Below, in pieces: positions 6,479-8,582 of a DNA stretch of 8,582 nucleotides. The position numbers and the translations under genes were made by a program. The DNA lies in assembly GCA_900770165.1 (NCBI GenBank), contig CAAGJJ010000171.1, positions 1 to 8,582 on the forward strand, written 5' to 3'. Position 1 is the stretch's first letter; each line of letters begins with the position of its first letter. The notes under the pieces are model-generated. The model had not been told where the DNA came from and did no database searches. It saw nothing but the letters and a program-made list of their open reading frames with translations. The stretch comes from Clostridia bacterium (GTDB taxonomy: Bacteria > Bacillota > Clostridia > Oscillospirales > Acutalibacteraceae).

Positions 6479-6544
6479 TCATCTTATTTTTATGTCCATT
6501 AAACTACTAATTTCAAATACTTCTGGTAAACTAATATTTCGCAA
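6479..6544 (-). pseudogene. Possible gene stub (21 codons) with strong ribosome site after the relaxase
   Basis: The relaxase ends in GGGAGG-TGA, and this same sequence is a near-perfect ribosome site for a TTG at 6544, eight bases after GGAGG. The frame opened there encodes 21 residues beginning MRNISLPEVF and stops at 6479-6481, just where the extreme AT-rich DNA begins. A ribosome site this strong is rarely found without a gene, so this may be the 5' remnant of a gene that followed the relaxase before cargo entered. It could also be a genuine small peptide or chance. I recognise no family. Confidence 0.3.
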
Positions 6545-6549
6545 AAGAA

Positions 6550-8382
6550 TCACCTCCCTCTGCCCCTATTCCACATCTTATCTTCTGCTTTATCTTTACC
6601 AGCATCTCTGCTAACTGCTTCATCATAAATCCTCTGAAACTCCTCATAAAGCCCATCCCCATCCAGCTTTATTCCAAGTTTTTTCATCACATCCGAAAAC
6701 AATCTTATACTTCCACTCACATCAGTAATATCGAATCCAAATATATCAGCCTTAACAGAATCACTGACATTCTCATAACCACCTAGCTCTGATATTCTCC
6801 TGACAATCCAGCCTACTTTATCCACTGGCTCATTTTCTTTAGTTTCCACATATTCACCTTTATCTGTTACATCAGTTATACTTTCGCCCACTCCTGCCAC
6901 ATTCACATCAGACGAATTATGAATCTCTGGTATTCCTATACCATCTAAATCAGTCTGTTGTTTTCTCGCACTATCAGCTTGCTCTTTCAGTCTGCTTATT
7001 TCATTCTGATTATTGTTAGGATTCATCACCTCAACATTTCTATCAGGCTCAACGACTGTTGCCGTTGATTTCTCAACCGCAGTATCCTCTTCCATCCCCG
7101 GTATCTCAACATCCCTGTCATCAACAATCTCCTCCTTCCCCGACACCGCATAATAAGCCGTATACAAATCTTCTTTTATAATGTCATCAGCAAGCTGTAT
7201 CTGCCTCTTAACATTTCTCTTCTCCTGCTTCAGCTCATCCAATTCTTCCTGCACTTCCATGTGCCATATCTGATATTCCCGGTACTGCTCTTCATTCTTT
7301 ATACTGCGTTTCCGACTAGAACTTTCTCTGTATATCTCCTTCTGCCTGTCCTCAATCTGCTGAATCCTATCTTCTTTCTCACTTATGAAATCCACAAGAT
7401 CCACAACACTTTTGATGTCATTATTTACAAGCAGCAGATATTCGTCTTGTAACTGATGAAACCTCTTCAAATCCTCTGCATACTTTGCTCCACCAACTAC
7501 AAAACGCTTCTGCTCTACAATCCTTAATCTATATAACTTTGCATAAAACTTCTTCTGAAATGGTGACAGCTTCGCCCTGTGCAGTCCACTGATATCCGAC
7601 GAATAAAAGTAAGGCTTTGACATCCAGGGCATATCCACATAATGCCGTAACATATCTTCTGAAAACATCTCGTCCAGCTTTGCCAGTTTATGATAATACC
7701 GAAATCCAGGTGCCTGTACTTCCATCCTTGCGTCTTTCTTAAATACATATCCAAGCCTTTTCATCAGATATTTAAAATGCTCCACATTTCCGGCTGCATA
7801 CGCACACATCTTAGCATCCCTAAGAATTATCTCTTTCATGGACATTTCCTTTTCCCACTTGTCCCTACTGATATTCTTTGGATTTCTGCTGTACTCTGCC
7901 GGCATGATAGCAAGCCCCAGCTCATCACAATATTTATTTGTAATAGGCTGGAGATGATTCTTCCAGTTGCTTTTCGGTGAATTGTACTTTTTCCCTGTTG
8001 TCAGGCTGACGCTGTTCCAGATCAGATGCCCATGCATATGCTCCCTGTCAGTATGCACTGCATACACAGCCTCATAATCATCACCAAGCACATCCTTCGC
8101 AAAGTGCTCCAGAACATACATTGCCTGCTCTGATGTTACTTTTTCCTCCGGTGAAAATGATATGATCACATGATATCCCTGCCTTTTATCCGTCTTATGA
8201 AAAATGTTCTTTGTCTCCTCCATCTGCTCAAATGCCGTATCCGGCAGGCAGTTAATACCGCCCACCAGTACACATTCTTCTGTCTTATCTGGATTCTTGA
8301 TATATTCCAAAGCATTCTTCAGGTGCGATGCCGGATTTCTGCCTTCCGATTCCATGATATTCAGGATCTTTGTAATCGCCAT
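6550..8382 (-). CDS. MOBP-family relaxase (mobilization nuclease)
   Basis: This enzyme nicks one strand at the transfer origin and stays bound to the 5' end to lead DNA into the recipient. Residues 20-34 (HLKNALEYIKNPDKT) form motif I, with Y27 the probable catalytic tyrosine. GYHVIISFSP (69-78) is the second conserved strand. HTDREHMHGHLIWNSV (110-125) is the three-histidine metal motif with H110, H115 and H117. A coiled-coil region rich in E, K, Q and R spans about 331-400, then an acidic, low-complexity linker (415-515) leads to a small C-terminal block, VGWIVRRISELGG (522-534) onward. At 610 residues it is full-length for the group. The ATG at 8382 has GGGAGGTG upstream, and the gene overlaps the MobC frame by 22 bases, so the two are co-translated. 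The base composition is less AT-rich than in the cargo. Confidence 0.95.
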   Translation of the reverse strand: MAITKILNIMESEGRNPASHLKNALEYIKNPDKTEECVLVGGINCLPDTAFEQMEETKNIFHKTDKRQGYHVIISFSPEEKVTSEQAMYVLEHFAKDVLGDDYEAVYAVHTDREHMHGHLIWNSVSLTTGKKYNSPKSNWKNHLQPITNKYCDELGLAIMPAEYSRNPKNISRDKWEKEMSMKEIILRDAKMCAYAAGNVEHFKYLMKRLGYVFKKDARMEVQAPGFRYYHKLAKLDEMFSEDMLRHYVDMPWMSKPYFYSSDISGLHRAKLSPFQKKFYAKLYRLRIVEQKRFVVGGAKYAEDLKRFHQLQDEYLLLVNNDIKSVVDLVDFISEKEDRIQQIEDRQKEIYRESSSRKRSIKNEEQYREYQIWHMEVQEELDELKQEKRNVKRQIQLADDIIKEDLYTAYYAVSGKEEIVDDRDVEIPGMEEDTAVEKSTATVVEPDRNVEVMNPNNNQNEISRLKEQADSARKQQTDLDGIGIPEIHNSSDVNVAGVGESITDVTDKGEYVETKENEPVDKVGWIVRRISELGGYENVSDSVKADIFGFDITDVSGSIRLFSDVMKKLGIKLDGDGLYEEFQRIYDEAVSRDAGKDKAEDKMWNRGRGR

Positions 8383-8582
8383 ATTTCCAGCACCTCCCCA
8401 AATGTTTTCTTTACATCATCCAGACTGCTCTGCAGTTTATCAATATCGCTGTAATATAACTTTCCCTGTGAATTGCCAAGCTTTACTGCCTGATTAATAT
8501 TATTTGCAATACCGGCAATAACACGGATTGCTCTTGCCCTGTCCTCAGGATAACTTGTATCAATATTACCGCCTGTCCGGAT
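8361..8582 (-). CDS. MobC-like relaxosome accessory protein, C-terminal 73 residues
   Basis: The frame is open at the window edge and stops with TGA at 8361-8363, inside the relaxase gene. The visible part includes ARAIRVIAGIANNINQAVKL (its 17th residue onward) followed by GKLYYSDIDKLQSSLDDVKKTF, which matches the conserved end of MobC proteins (R-x-I-x-x-I-x-N-N-I-N-Q and a helical tail). MobC proteins bind near the transfer origin and help the relaxase open the nick site. Position directly before and overlapping a MOBP relaxase agrees. The N-terminal DNA-binding part, and probably oriT, lie beyond 8582. The short length visible limits certainty. Confidence 0.8.
   Translation of the reverse strand: MRTGGNIDTSYPEDRARAIRVIAGIANNINQAVKLGNSQGKLYYSDIDKLQSSLDDVKKTFGEVLEIWRLQRS

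Noticed and set aside
7524..7754. Minus-strand 76-residue frame inside the relaxase gene
   Set aside because: Out-of-frame shadow of the relaxase, with a composition unlike a real protein (many W, C and R).

Overview
The window looks like part of a mobilizable genetic element of a low-GC Gram-positive gut bacterium, probably a Lachnospiraceae-type Clostridia. I infer this from the AT-rich DNA, the strong GGAGG-type ribosome sites, the style of the MOBP relaxase/MobC pair, and the small conserved protein at the left end. That placement is a judgement from sequence feel, not from a search. Every gene I accept is on the minus strand, so transcription runs from high to low coordinates.

Right end (6550-8582): the C-terminal part of a MobC-like relaxosome protein enters the window and overlaps the start of a 610-residue MOBP relaxase. 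Directly after the relaxase come a very good ribosome site and a 21-codon open frame that looks like a gene stub, then an AT-rich 150-base gap.

Middle (4008-6399): this is a visibly more AT-rich cargo block. It holds a 119-residue protein of unknown function, then a GHKL (sacsin/Hsp90-like) ATPase, then a frame ending in a DUF3883 domain with a PD-(D/E)xK-like nuclease motif. The ATPase and DUF3883 parts appear to be one gene of about 680 codons split by a -1 shift at a run of eight A residues. The run fits a slippery site A AAA AAA in the zero frame, so the split may be programmed frameshifting, phase variation, a decay mutation or a sequence error.

Left-middle (625-3791): a tight three-gene run encodes a DUF2971 protein, an FRG-domain protein and a Schlafen-AlbA_2/GHKL ATP-binding protein with a C-terminal helix-turn-helix. 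A candidate promoter overlapped by an inverted repeat lies just before DUF2971. Both cargo blocks resemble anti-phage or abortive-infection gene sets carried by a mobile element, but this function is inference.

Left end (1-624): a 405-base gene-free region carries nine copies of a 7-mer (AGTCTCA/TGAGACT). They sit in helically phased clusters forming two two-block dyads, one of which ends exactly at the ribosome site of the next gene. A second set of inverted TTGA(A/G)CTAA motifs lies nearer the AlbA gene. The window ends inside a small conserved hypothetical gene. No tRNA, rRNA, CRISPR array, transposase or integrase was seen.
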